This document shows, piece by piece, positions 52,921 to 61,729 of a DNA stretch of 64,000 nucleotides. A program made the position numbers and the translations under genes. Each line of letters begins with the position of its first letter. The stretch's first letter is position 1. The DNA comes from Chitinophaga filiformis. GTDB lineage: Bacteria > Bacteroidota > Bacteroidia > Chitinophagales > Chitinophagaceae. The DNA lies in the NCBI RefSeq assembly GCF_900102545.1, contig NZ_FNBN01000003.1, forward strand, positions 1,293,461 to 1,357,460, given 5' to 3'. The notes under the pieces were generated by a model. It searched no databases and was not told the origin of the DNA. It saw only the letters and a list, made by a program, of their open reading frames with translations.

Positions 52921-54327
52921 ATGAACATGAAAACGACAAATCAGTATAAACGCCTCGTCTTCACAATTGGGATGGTATGTTTGTTATGCGCCTTACCCTC
53001 GTGCAAAAAATATCTTGCTATCGATCCGCCAAAGGACCAGATAACATCTGAGGCTGTTTTCAGCAGCGCATCCAATACGCTTGCTGCAGTGAATGGCTTG
53101 TATACTTTTGCTTTTACTCCGGCGAATTTCCTCAACTATCAGGGCGATTTCCTGCTGGGCATCACAGCCGATGAATTTGAGTACGGGCAGAATTATTATG
53201 ATGAGTTCATGAACAACAGTATATCTCCGGCCAATTATGACCTGGGCGGCATATGGAGTTTATTTTACCAGATCATCTATCAGGCGAATGGCATCATAAC
53301 GAAAGTACCGGGGAGCCCTGTTGCAGACAATTTAAAGGCGCAATACATCGCAGAAGCAAAAGTATTCAGGGCCTTCTGTCATCTTTATTTAATGAGCTAT
53401 TTTGGAGACGTTCCGCTGATCATGACCACAGATGTAACGGTGACCGCTAAGGCCCCGCGGACACCTAAGGCCGATGTACTGAATGCGATCATTGCTGATC
53501 TTAAGGATGCAGAGGCTGCACTACCTACAAATACTGTGAGAAATGGCCGTTGTAATAAATGGGTGGCTACTGCGCTGCTGGCAAGGGCTTATCTTTATCA
53601 GAAGAGTTGGGCTGATGCAGAGGCGAAAGCCAGTGTATTGATTGCAGATTCAGCCGAGTTCAGACTAGTGAAGGATCTCAACGGTGTTTTTTTAAGAGGC
53701 AGTATGGAGGCTATCTGGCAGATAAATACGACAGGCGTTACGAATAACAACTATACTTATGCTGCGGGAGTATATGTTCCCACGGATAATACTTCTTTGT
53801 CGTACGTTACAAAAATGCGCCCGGAACTAGTCAACGCATTTGAATCAGGCGATGGCAGGAAAGCTGCCTGGGTGGGAGAAGCAAACGTTTCCGGTACTTC
53901 CTTTAATTATAATAATAAGTATAAGGCTGTTACTACACCCGCAGATGCATCGGCTATTGAAGACTATATGCTGTTAAGGCTGGCCGAGCAGTACCTGATC
54001 CGTGCTGAGGCAAGGGCGCAACAGCAAAACCTGCAAGGTGCTATCAGCGATATTAACGCGATACGCGCAAGAGCAGGTCTTGCCGGTATAAGCGATAATA
54101 CGGCTCAAAAAGATGTGCTGCTGGCTATTGAACAGGAGAGAAGGGTAGAGCTGTTTGGCGAAGGCTATGGGCATCGCTGGATCGATCTGGTACGTACAGG
54201 ACGAGTGGATGAAGTAATGATGGCAGAGAAACCGGGTACTTGGAAGGCGACTTCCTCATTATTTCCTATTCCTGCCACAGAATTGGCTAATAACCCGGCG
54301 CTTACGCCCAATCCTTCCAATTTCTAA
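52921..54327 (+). CDS. SusD/RagB family lipoprotein
   Basis: The 468-residue protein has a lipobox (CALPSCKKYL) and the SusD layout: AEAKVFRAFCHLYLMSYFGDVPL, TPKADVLNAIIADLKDAEAALP, ATALLARAYLYQKSW and the C-terminal LRLAEQYLIRAEARAQ and RRVELFGEGYGHRWIDLVRTG. It is the surface partner of the SusC just upstream. Translation could also begin at the second Met (MKTTN). The ligand is unknown; no glycan enzyme is encoded with it. Confidence 0.95.
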   Translation: MNMKTTNQYKRLVFTIGMVCLLCALPSCKKYLAIDPPKDQITSEAVFSSASNTLAAVNGLYTFAFTPANFLNYQGDFLLGITADEFEYGQNYYDEFMNNSISPANYDLGGIWSLFYQIIYQANGIITKVPGSPVADNLKAQYIAEAKVFRAFCHLYLMSYFGDVPLIMTTDVTVTAKAPRTPKADVLNAIIADLKDAEAALPTNTVRNGRCNKWVATALLARAYLYQKSWADAEAKASVLIADSAEFRLVKDLNGVFLRGSMEAIWQINTTGVTNNNYTYAAGVYVPTDNTSLSYVTKMRPELVNAFESGDGRKAAWVGEANVSGTSFNYNNKYKAVTTPADASAIEDYMLLRLAEQYLIRAEARAQQQNLQGAISDINAIRARAGLAGISDNTAQKDVLLAIEQERRVELFGEGYGHRWIDLVRTGRVDEVMMAEKPGTWKATSSLFPIPATELANNPALTPNPSNF

Positions 54328-54396
54328 AGATGAAAGAGTTAAGTAGTGTTTCAGTTGGATTGAACACGACCATGTGTTTTTAAAAATGCAGAGCAG

Positions 54397-55497
54397 ATGA
54401 AAAAAATAATAGTATCGATCATGATGTCGTTGCCGGTAATAGCGGCAGGGCAGTCGAACAGATTCACGATCCTGGGTAAAATAGGTAAATTAGATCGTCC
54501 TGCGAAGGCCTATCTATCGTATAATTCAGGAGATCATTTCATTCTTGATTCAATACCGTTGAAACGAGGCGTTTTCCATTTCGAAGGGACTATCGGGCAT
54601 CCGTCGAGGGGTACGGTTATTATTGATGAATGGGGCGTAGGTGTACGCAATGTGGCTCCTGAAGGTCATTTCAACTGCTATATTGAACCGGGTGTAATAA
54701 AGGTAGAAAGCCCGGATTCCGCTAGTCATATAAAGATCAGCGGAACAAAACTGAATACAGACCTGGCACGATTGAGGCGTGCAATACAGCCAATATCAGA
54801 TAAGCTGTCCATACTGCATGCGAATGATACCAATGACGTGCATACCCGGAAGGCTTTGTTGCAGCAGCGGAAAGACATAATGAAACAGTTTATTAAAGAC
54901 AATCCTGCCAGCCTGGTTAGTTTCGATGCGTTAAAAGAATACGGAGGACTGTTGCCAGATCCTTTCCAGGTGGAACCGGTGTATGCCTTGTTATCTGATT
55001 CATTGAAGGCAGATAAAGATGTACAAGCTTATTATGACCTGTTGCAGGACCTCAAGAAGACGGCTATCGGAGAAGTGGCGCCTGATTTTACGCAGACAGA
55101 TACAGCGGGTAACAATGTATCGCTGCATAATTTTAGGGACAAGTATGTACTGCTGGATTTCTGGGCAAGCTGGTGCGGTCCTTGCAGGCATGAGAACCCT
55201 GCGGTGGTACGTGCTTTTAATAAATATAAAGACAAGGGATTTACTATTGTAAGCGTCTCACTTGATGCGCCGGGGGCTAAAGCGAAATGGATGAAGGCTA
55301 TTCATGATGATGGTCTTACAGGCTGGACACACTTGTCTGATCTGAATTTCTGGCAGAATGAAGCAGCTAAGTTATACAGCATACGAAGTATACCTCAGAA
55401 TTTCCTCCTGGATAAAGAAGGACGGATCATTGCAAAGAATCTCCGGGGAGAAGACCTGGACACGAAGCTACATGAAGTATTAGACAGTGGACATTGA
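54397..55497 (+). CDS. TlpA-like thiol-disulfide reductase with DUF4369 domain
   Basis: The 366-residue protein has a signal peptide (MSLPVIAAGQS), an N-terminal β-rich DUF4369 domain (about 22-115), a helical linker and a C-terminal AhpC/TSA-thioredoxin domain (about 230-366) with FWASWCGPCRHENPAV and IPQNFLLDKEG. It is the last gene of the sigma/FecR/SusC/SusD run, 69 bases after SusD, with a terminator behind it. SusCD-TlpA loci may import or remodel sulfur- or peptide-type substrates, which is inference. Confidence 0.9.
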   Translation: MKKIIVSIMMSLPVIAAGQSNRFTILGKIGKLDRPAKAYLSYNSGDHFILDSIPLKRGVFHFEGTIGHPSRGTVIIDEWGVGVRNVAPEGHFNCYIEPGVIKVESPDSASHIKISGTKLNTDLARLRRAIQPISDKLSILHANDTNDVHTRKALLQQRKDIMKQFIKDNPASLVSFDALKEYGGLLPDPFQVEPVYALLSDSLKADKDVQAYYDLLQDLKKTAIGEVAPDFTQTDTAGNNVSLHNFRDKYVLLDFWASWCGPCRHENPAVVRAFNKYKDKGFTIVSVSLDAPGAKAKWMKAIHDDGLTGWTHLSDLNFWQNEAAKLYSIRSIPQNFLLDKEGRIIAKNLRGEDLDTKLHEVLDSGH

Positions 55498-55503
55498 ACA
55501 ACC

Positions 55504-55530
55504 GGCCGCATAGCAATATGCGGCCTTTTT
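55504..55530 (+). terminator. Rho-independent terminator of the second uptake locus
   Basis: Nine-base arms GGCCGCATA / TATGCGGCC flank a 4-base loop and are followed by TTTTT. Confidence 0.9.
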
Positions 55531-55551
55531 GTATACATCTGTCTGCCGCAG

Positions 55552-56349
55552 CTAAGATATACGAACCTCCTGCCTCGCCTCCAGTTCTGCAATCAATTTG
55601 CTTTTGACGACAGTAAAGGTGTAATCTCTTGCTTCGGCAAATGAGATATTATATTTCCGTTCTATGTGCTGCATGTGCTTCGGAAACCGGGATAATAATT
55701 TATCGTAATACTCATCCAACATCTCCTGTGTGGGCATCTGAAAATCGACTCTTAACTGAAATCGTCTTAACAATGCGGTATCAATAATTTCAGCATGATT
55801 GGTAGCGCATAGTAATAAGGCGTTCTCAGGATAATAATCGATCAGCTGTATGAGTGTGTTTACCAGCCTTCGCATTTCGCCTACATCCTGATCGTCGTTA
55901 TCTCTCGCTTTTCCTATCTGGTCAAATTCGTCCAGGAAGAGAACCGCTTTTTCCCGGCCTGCTTTGTCAAATACCTGTTTTATGTTCTGTGAGGTTTCGC
56001 CGATACGTGCGCAGATGATATTACTGAGGTTCAGTATCAGGATATTTTTACCAAGGGCCTGTGCAATAGCTTTGGCGGTCATGGTTTTACCACAGCCGGA
56101 GCTGCCGTGAAGTAATATTTTGTTATTTACAGGCAACCCGTATTGGTGCAGTTCCTCTATATAGGTGTGCTCTTTGATGAGCTGTACAATCTTTTCCCTA
56201 TTGGATGCTTCAAGGAATATATCGTTGAATGACACCTGTTCTTTATCGTTAATCAGAAGATCAAATACGTTCATTAGTATAGCCAAATAACCGATTACAG
56301 GTAGTCGTTTTATTTTTGCTGCTATGGGACTACCTTCACCAAAAGCCAC
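55552..56349 (-). CDS. AAA+ ATPase
   Basis: The 265-residue product is a single AAA module. It has Walker A GSSGCGKTMTAKAIA, Walker B AVLFLDEFDQIG, sensor-1 LLCATNH, and the arginine finger in TALLRRFQLRVDF. The type is like the SpoVK/26S-proteasome ATPase class. Translation may start at the internal MNVFDLLINDKEQVSF (56274), since the first 25 residues are not conserved in style. No protease or nuclease partner adjoins. Role is unknown. Confidence 0.85.
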   Translation of the reverse strand: MAFGEGSPIAAKIKRLPVIGYLAILMNVFDLLINDKEQVSFNDIFLEASNREKIVQLIKEHTYIEELHQYGLPVNNKILLHGSSGCGKTMTAKAIAQALGKNILILNLSNIICARIGETSQNIKQVFDKAGREKAVLFLDEFDQIGKARDNDDQDVGEMRRLVNTLIQLIDYYPENALLLCATNHAEIIDTALLRRFQLRVDFQMPTQEMLDEYYDKLLSRFPKHMQHIERKYNISFAEARDYTFTVVKSKLIAELEARQEVRIS

Positions 56350-56442
56350 GCAAAGATACAGATATATGGATTGTCAGGATAGGGCAGTTTTAAGAAAGAC
56401 AGGTAGTCCAGTCTGAAAGAGCATATTTGGGGGATTTAGAAA

Positions 56443-56482
56443 AGAGAAGATGCAGTATCGCTAAGCGTACTGCATCTTCTCT
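56443..56482 (-). terminator. Terminator of the GH114-like lipoprotein gene
   Basis: Fifteen-base perfect arms AGAGAAGATGCAGTA / TACTGCATCTTCTCT flank a 10-base loop. The minus strand continues TTTTCTAAAT. Confidence 0.85.
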
Positions 56483-56511
56483 ATATCGTGCCAGTAAAAA
56501 AATAAGATGTC

Positions 56512-57534
56512 TTAGTTACCTTCAAAATATTCGAATCCGTCGATAATATCGAGATAAGCACCATCAAAGTGACTGTTCAACAGTTTCTTTGTATAGGAAT
56601 TATCATTACCGTAGATGACACTTTTCCAGTTGGCGTTCCAGTACTGTACTTTGTAGTTGCCTTCCCAGTCAGGGTTTTCTGCTACGATAAATGGCGGGTT
56701 GCCCACTTTCCAGGTGCTCTGCCAGTAATAGCGGTAGTCTTCAGCTTCGCCGATGGACATGTAAGCAATCACCAGGCGTTTACCACCGTTGGCCTTTGTT
56801 TTAAGCTGATCAATCTCTGCTGCCGTAAAGGCAGTATTGTTCAGGAAGAGATCCATGAGGATCACGTCATAATTCTTCGTTTTTACGGAGTCGATGAACT
56901 GTTTCTTAGAAGAGAATTTCTCCGGGTTGATCAGGTACAGGAAATTCTTTGCCTGTGAAAGGCTGGTAATGTTGGTGCTGTTCACGTTGTAAGGCTGGGC
57001 CGGGTAAGAGGGGATATTATACAGTTCCCGTTTATCCGCGGCAAAAGAGATGTAGCCGTTCGTGTTGTTGGAACTGTAAGACTTATCCATGTTGGTCTTA
57101 CTGGAGCAATAATCTGTTACCATTACTTTTTTGCTGGTCTTGATCCTGTTAAGGAATTCACGCAGGTACAGGTTATCCTCGGAAGGAGTCGGCTTATTGT
57201 CGTCTTCATAGCCGAAGAAGAGGTCTTCCTGACCAACGCCGTCAATAGCGTTCAGGTAGGCTTGTACCAGGGTACCGTCAGATTCTCCATTGGAAGAGAT
57301 CAGTTCTATCCCGTTTTGCGGAATAATGGCGAATTGCGAATTCTGTGCCTTGGCATACTGGCTGATGCCAATTACAAAGTTTCGCATTTCCTGCCGGTAG
57401 TCAGTAGCAGCAACCTTTTGCAGTTGATTTTGTTGTTCACTGGATGTTGAGGGACCGGTGTTTTCTGTTTTTGAGCAGGATAGGATGCTCAATAGCATGG
57501 GCAATGCAAACAGTACTTTGTTTCTGGTTTTCAT
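56512..57534 (-). CDS. GH114 (TM1410-type) lipoprotein with swapped domain order
   Basis: From MKTRNKVLFALPMLL (ATG 57534) the product is 340 residues with a lipobox (LSILSC, Cys20). It carries all the marks of the endo-α-1,4-polygalactosaminidase-like family, but in permuted order. The normal C-terminal half comes first: EMRNFVIGISQYAKAQNS (49-66), FAIIPQNGIEL (69-79), IDGVGQEDLFFGYE (98-110), VMVTDY (137-142). The normal N-terminal half follows: NFLYLINPEKF (197-207), VILMDLF, RLVIAYMSIGEAEDYRYYW (253-271), NPDWEGNYKVQYW (287-299), DGAYLDIIDGFEYF (324-337), then the stop. Candidate catalytic acids (Glu103, Asp329) are kept. A frame to 57612 exists but lacks a signal peptide. Confidence 0.8.
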   Translation of the reverse strand: MKTRNKVLFALPMLLSILSCSKTENTGPSTSSEQQNQLQKVAATDYRQEMRNFVIGISQYAKAQNSQFAIIPQNGIELISSNGESDGTLVQAYLNAIDGVGQEDLFFGYEDDNKPTPSEDNLYLREFLNRIKTSKKVMVTDYCSSKTNMDKSYSSNNTNGYISFAADKRELYNIPSYPAQPYNVNSTNITSLSQAKNFLYLINPEKFSSKKQFIDSVKTKNYDVILMDLFLNNTAFTAAEIDQLKTKANGGKRLVIAYMSIGEAEDYRYYWQSTWKVGNPPFIVAENPDWEGNYKVQYWNANWKSVIYGNDNSYTKKLLNSHFDGAYLDIIDGFEYFEGN

Positions 57535-57749
57535 GGCGTATAATATGGTATAATCAGGATAACGAAACATCCATCCAGTTGGTTTTTGAAAGAGGATGCA
57601 TCGCATTTTCATTGCGAAGGTATTCGTTTGAGGGATATAAAATGTCGATGAAACATTTTAAAATACGGGCAAGTGTAGGTGCCAGTCGATAAGATATTGA
57701 ATTATAGTCAGGGTTGTTCTAAAAATACTGATAGTAATACGTCTGCCAG

Positions 57750-57847
57750 ATACGGGTTTCCATGATGGAATATTGCGTTTAGATGCAATTGCATATCCTT
57801 ACCTTTATCTTCGGTTGGGATATGCAATTGCATGAGGAAACCTGTAT
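57750..57847. repeat. Nested inverted repeat
   Basis: Perfect inner arms of 16 bases (ATGCAATTGCATATCC at 57783, its complement at 57818) contain a 12-base self-palindrome ATGCAATTGCAT in each arm. Outer arms of 12 bases (ATACGGGTTTCC at 57750, GGAAACCTGTAT at 57836; one mismatch) enclose them asymmetrically. It lies 25 bases past the DUF1963 gene and has no T run. Confidence 0.7.
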
Positions 57848-57871
57848 TTATTTTGACAGGAAAGTGAGTGC

Positions 57872-58600
57872 TTAAGACTGTCCCCAGGCAAATTCACAGT
57901 TATCAAAGATCCTGTTTCCCAAATCGCTTTTCGATATCAGCACGCTGAATACGCCTACATCATTGAAGTCATTTTCACCAACCTGTAACAGCACCACCTT
58001 ATCTGAAAAAGAGATCTCTTCTATCTCCTCCTGTCCAAGCTGGCAATGTGTGTAGATGCCAAATATTTTTGATTTGTCGCTACCGGCAAAATAATCCCAG
58101 AGCATTCCGTCTTCATTGGCGTCCTCCATTTCTTCTTCGTCTTCTGCCTCGTAGAATCTTTCGGAAAGGGTTTCAGTGCCGGCAAAAACCTCGTCTACCA
58201 ACATACCGGAGAAGAAATTATCCTCATGCTCTTTTATATGCCGGACCAGGTCTTTGTTATCTATGTCAGCGTAAATCACTTTGCCGGTATCTGTCAGGAT
58301 GTCTGCAAAGAATATCAGTTGACCGGACTTAGGCAGCAGGCCTGTCTTGTCGAAGGGTGAGAACTTTGAGAGGTCCAGTTGTGCGGCAAAACGCAGCCCC
58401 TGAGGATATGTTATACCAGGAGGAAGATCAACGACAGGACCGCCATATCTTGAGTGACCCAGGGGAATCTCTACTTCAGTATGCTTTTTGTAGTTCCCCT
58501 GGCTGAGCAGGATATCTGGCATGTTAATGGACGCTCCATAATAAAGGGTTTTGTCGCCGGTGAACTGTATAATATCGAATACTTTTTCGTTATTGTCCAT
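57872..58600 (-). CDS. DUF1963 family protein
   Basis: From MDNNEKVFDIIQF (ATG 58600) the product is 242 residues. The DUF1963 layout is visible: SRYGGPVVDLPPGITYPQG (GG.P..P...WP-like), then LRFAAQLDLSKFSPF and LPKSGQLIFFAD. An acidic stretch (YEAEDEEEMEDANEDG) sits mid-protein. The C-terminal half closes with ISFSDKVVLLQVGEND. The family is of unknown biochemical role. An upstream start at 58627 adds nine residues without family fit. Confidence 0.8.
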   Translation of the reverse strand: MDNNEKVFDIIQFTGDKTLYYGASINMPDILLSQGNYKKHTEVEIPLGHSRYGGPVVDLPPGITYPQGLRFAAQLDLSKFSPFDKTGLLPKSGQLIFFADILTDTGKVIYADIDNKDLVRHIKEHEDNFFSGMLVDEVFAGTETLSERFYEAEDEEEMEDANEDGMLWDYFAGSDKSKIFGIYTHCQLGQEEIEEISFSDKVVLLQVGENDFNDVGVFSVLISKSDLGNRIFDNCEFAWGQS

Positions 58601-58853
58601 ATATTGATATTTAAAGGTTTTTAACAAAGGATCGGCTTGAAGTTAATCACATTGTACTCTTTCTCCTGCAAACTGTGCCCGGCTATTATTGCCGGCCGGT
58701 ACTATCAAGGCGAAGATAATATCAAATAAATATGAAGCCAAGCAAGCAAAGAAAAAAAAATTGATAACAGAAATGCAATGTGTTGTCATTGATTTTCCCG
58801 GTACATAGATGTGGGAGGGCATAGGCTAAGAAAGGGAAAAAGCATAATTTCGG

Positions 58854-59081
58854 ATGATGGAACGTATTGGCAAAACGATAATGCTTATTGGGGCGTTGCT
58901 AATTATAGCAGGACTGCTTGTGTGGCTCCTGGGTGATAAGCTGCGCTTTCTCGGGCGTTTGCCCGGAGATATCAGGATTGAGCGGGAAAACTACCGGATA
59001 TATATTCCTATTACAACAATGATTTTGGTTAGTGTGGTACTTACGTTGATCTCATGGGTAATACAGCGTTTTGTAAAGTAA
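58854..59081 (+). CDS. DUF2905 family membrane protein
   Basis: The 75-residue product has two membrane helices (about 8-25 and 51-70) around the loop LRFLGRLPGDIRIERENYRIYIPI, which is the DUF2905 mark. Translation may use either of two adjacent ATGs. The family is widespread and of unknown role. Confidence 0.85.
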   Translation: MMERIGKTIMLIGALLIIAGLLVWLLGDKLRFLGRLPGDIRIERENYRIYIPITTMILVSVVLTLISWVIQRFVK

Positions 59082-59306
59082 TTGCCAGGCAGCCACAAAT
59101 TTAGATTTTTGATAATCTTCCCGACCGGATGACTCCCTGGACATTCGCGATATATAATTCTCCCAGACCTTAACCTTTTTTCTACTTCAGTGTTATTAAC
59201 CAGGAACCGATACACCCAATAACCATTATAAAAGCAGTTTAAGACCTCAAATGCTGTTTTTTAAAAAAACAATACCACACATTCATTCACACTTTAAACC
59301 CACATT

Positions 59307-60254
59307 ATGAAAAGGATTGTATTAATAGGCAACAAATCCTGGGAAGTTGAACCTATTTTAAATGCGTTACTGAACGTGAGAATCCGTCCTCAGGAACTTC
59401 CGAATCCCACACTGCTGAACTATCCATGGACTTTCCCTCAAGGCACTGCAAAGCCTCGCGCCGTATGGGACTCGTACCAGCAGATCACCATTGAACTCTG
59501 GTGTGTGCAGGATATCATGGACCCTAAATGGAATCCTTCCAGTTCGCAGGGCAAACATGAATGCCTGCCGAAGATACTTCAGTACCGCGCGGAAAAACCG
59601 GACCTGGTGGTTGCGTTAGGCACAGCTGCGTTGGGCCTCAATGGTGGCAACAATAACGGCTGTGTCGTGTTCGGTAGCAATATCTTCATTCACAACTATC
59701 ATCCAAATGGAGAGAATGCGCAAAGTCAGTGGGATGATCCTGCACATTTTGAAAAAGTGCTTCCTTCTGCAGTCAATGCGAATATCTTCAGCCGCCTGGA
59801 TGCTGCTACCATCAAATTAATAGAACAGCGTTTATTGAAGCCTTACCTGAACCCATCGGCTAATATTAGCGTTTTGTCTGATAAAGACTATATCGGCGTA
59901 AGTGTGGTGAATATCACGAACTATGCGGATTACCAGTATTCTGACGAGGCCGGGTTGAAAGCATTGGCAGATACCGGTAATACGCTGCCTGTTGGTTCTG
60001 TGGAAACTACCCATGGCGTTATACGCCTGTTGTGTGATGCACCGTTCCTTTTTATCTCCGGTATAACTGATCGTGTGGGATATTTTGCTGATGATGTGGA
60101 TGGTACAGATGCAAATGGTAATGTGAAAACAGAGGCGCAGAATTTTACAGCTGCGTTTAATATCGGCGTTTGCCTGAGCCATCTGATCCCGAAAATGGCA
60201 GCGTTTGTGGCGGCTCCATTGACAAAAACATCGAGAGTGACTGAAGAAGCATAA
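59307..60254 (+). CDS. Phosphorylase/nucleosidase-fold-like protein
   Basis: The 315-residue product has no signal peptide. Its motifs follow the purine/uridine phosphorylase fold: KRIVLIGNKSWEVEPILNAL (first strand-helix), PDLVVALGTAALG (GTxG strand), VSVVNITNYADY, VGSVETTHGVIRLLC (like the METHG/E active-site strand) and PFLFISGITDRVGYF (like the VRGISD motif). I judge it a distant member with an unknown substrate. A strong terminator follows. There is no partner gene nearby. Confidence 0.55.
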   Translation: MKRIVLIGNKSWEVEPILNALLNVRIRPQELPNPTLLNYPWTFPQGTAKPRAVWDSYQQITIELWCVQDIMDPKWNPSSSQGKHECLPKILQYRAEKPDLVVALGTAALGLNGGNNNGCVVFGSNIFIHNYHPNGENAQSQWDDPAHFEKVLPSAVNANIFSRLDAATIKLIEQRLLKPYLNPSANISVLSDKDYIGVSVVNITNYADYQYSDEAGLKALADTGNTLPVGSVETTHGVIRLLCDAPFLFISGITDRVGYFADDVDGTDANGNVKTEAQNFTAAFNIGVCLSHLIPKMAAFVAAPLTKTSRVTEEA

Positions 60255-60256
60255 AA

Positions 60257-60293
60257 AGAAAACCGGGGTTAGCGGCCCCGGTTTTCTCTTTAT
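60257..60293 (+). terminator. Rho-independent terminator
   Basis: Twelve-base perfect arms AGAAAACCGGGG / CCCCGGTTTTCT flank a 7-base loop, with CTTT after it. It can act for both strands. Confidence 0.85.
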
Positions 60294-60320
60294 ATAAGAA
60301 TATGTTAATTAAGATAGCGA

Positions 60321-61070
60321 TCAAAACTTGATCTGCAATTTCTGGGAAACAAGTTTACCGTCTTTATAGTACTCATAAAACCACTCCCCATTGTTTTTGA
60401 ATACAACGCCGTTGTATGCTCCTTCGCTTATAAAATAATCAGCCATGGACGTTTTGAGCAGTGTCATCACTTTTTTCGGGGTAGTATCAATCAACTGATA
60501 TCCATTAGGCGTTGCCTGTGCATATAAGGTGCCTGTTGCTTCCGTAACTGCAACTGGTGTAGGTGCCGGAGCGGGAGCAACGGGAGTAGAAGGTAAGGGT
60601 GGTTGTGCTGCAGTCACCGGTTGTGGTGGCGCCAACGACACACTGTCATATTTATAAGGCACATCGTTCAGCGATGAAAAGGCATCTCTCAAAGCAAATT
60701 CATAGGCAACCTGATATTCTTTCTCCCTGCTTTTGCCTTCCTTGCTTTTGAAGATGATGTTACCCTGGCAGTCTTTCAGAAGCAGGGTAAGGTTTGTCAC
60801 GAATAACCCTTTTTTCTGTACTACCTCAGTTTTAAGTGCATTACAGGGATTGGCAGCCATCTCAGCCGGCATTTGTTCACTGCTCATAACGGCAGTAAAT
60901 CCCTTTTCCTGCAGCAGGAATTTGGTCAGCGTATTCAATCCGTACTGGTTATCCATCTTGAAGAAATCATACCTGTCTGGTACGAGGACGTATTTGTAAT
61001 TGTTGATAGTTTTCTGTGAATATGCTGTTCCGGCAAATAGTAAGAAAATAAGTATTGCGTATGTTTTCAT
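60321..61070 (-). CDS. Exported protein of unknown function
   Basis: The 249-residue product has a signal peptide (MKTYAILIFLLFAGTAYS). A first domain (about 20-140) reads YKYVLVPDRYDFFKMDNQY, FLLQEKGFTAVMSSEQMP and NLTLLLKDCQGNIIFKS, followed by a Pro/Ala linker (about 150-175, PVAPAPAPTPVA) and a small C-terminal β domain. I know similar periplasmic proteins in Bacteroidota but no assigned function. The terminator at 60257 can serve this gene too. Confidence 0.7.
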   Translation of the reverse strand: MKTYAILIFLLFAGTAYSQKTINNYKYVLVPDRYDFFKMDNQYGLNTLTKFLLQEKGFTAVMSSEQMPAEMAANPCNALKTEVVQKKGLFVTNLTLLLKDCQGNIIFKSKEGKSREKEYQVAYEFALRDAFSSLNDVPYKYDSVSLAPPQPVTAAQPPLPSTPVAPAPAPTPVAVTEATGTLYAQATPNGYQLIDTTPKKVMTLLKTSMADYFISEGAYNGVVFKNNGEWFYEYYKDGKLVSQKLQIKF

Positions 61071-61729
61071 ATAGTGTTCTGGTTCAAATTATAGTGAAAA
61101 TATACAAAAAAGCTGGAAAACTGGTATTATGCAGACAAGGACATAGGATGCTTCGCATGGGATGTTCCCAACGCACATACAATGCGTTATCAGTGGCTTT
61201 CTTTGGGTGTTACTTTCAATTAATAATTTATAATATGCATACAACTAATGTGTTATGTGTTTTATCATGCCGTTTTATCACCTTTGCGCCTAGTTGAAAT
61301 TTGATGTTGCCCTGTATCCTTTGTCAGGCTTCCTATACTTTGTTGGAGCATTGTCACTTTTCCTTAGTCCATATGAAAGATTGGATTGTTATAAGCTTCT
61401 TATAATAAACCTGCGCAGGCCTTATTGGCTCTTATCATGCTGATATGATGTACGAGGCCCTGGGTAGCAGTTTTCAAAAGCATCTGAATTACCGGAGAAA
61501 TACTTATTCCGGGTAATGCAGCGATTAGTGCATGTAAAACAGTAGATGAAAATTTTCAGGGACAATTTTTATAAACAATCTCAATACCAATGAAATCAAT
61601 CTGAAAAGAAAATTGTTTGAATGCGAAAACTCAAAGTGACAAAAACCAAATAGAATCTGACCAAATTAAGGAGTCGTGCAGACTCTGAATCTAATGATAT
61701 AGGACGCTATACCTAAACTTTTTTAAATA
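61071..61729. other. Long upstream region of the RHS-type gene
   Basis: About 660 bases with no supported gene. A small inverted repeat (TTATAAG / CTTATAA, 61389-61405) is the only structure I noticed. The region may hold the promoter of the gene at 61730. Confidence 0.45.

Noticed and set aside
55552..56349. AAA+ ATPase as part of a defence island
   Set aside because: No protease, nuclease or other effector lies beside it, and the neighbours are housekeeping-like.
61055..61297. 80-codon open frame upstream of the RHS-type gene
   Set aside because: No family match or plausible signal; it begins inside the divergent gene's start region.
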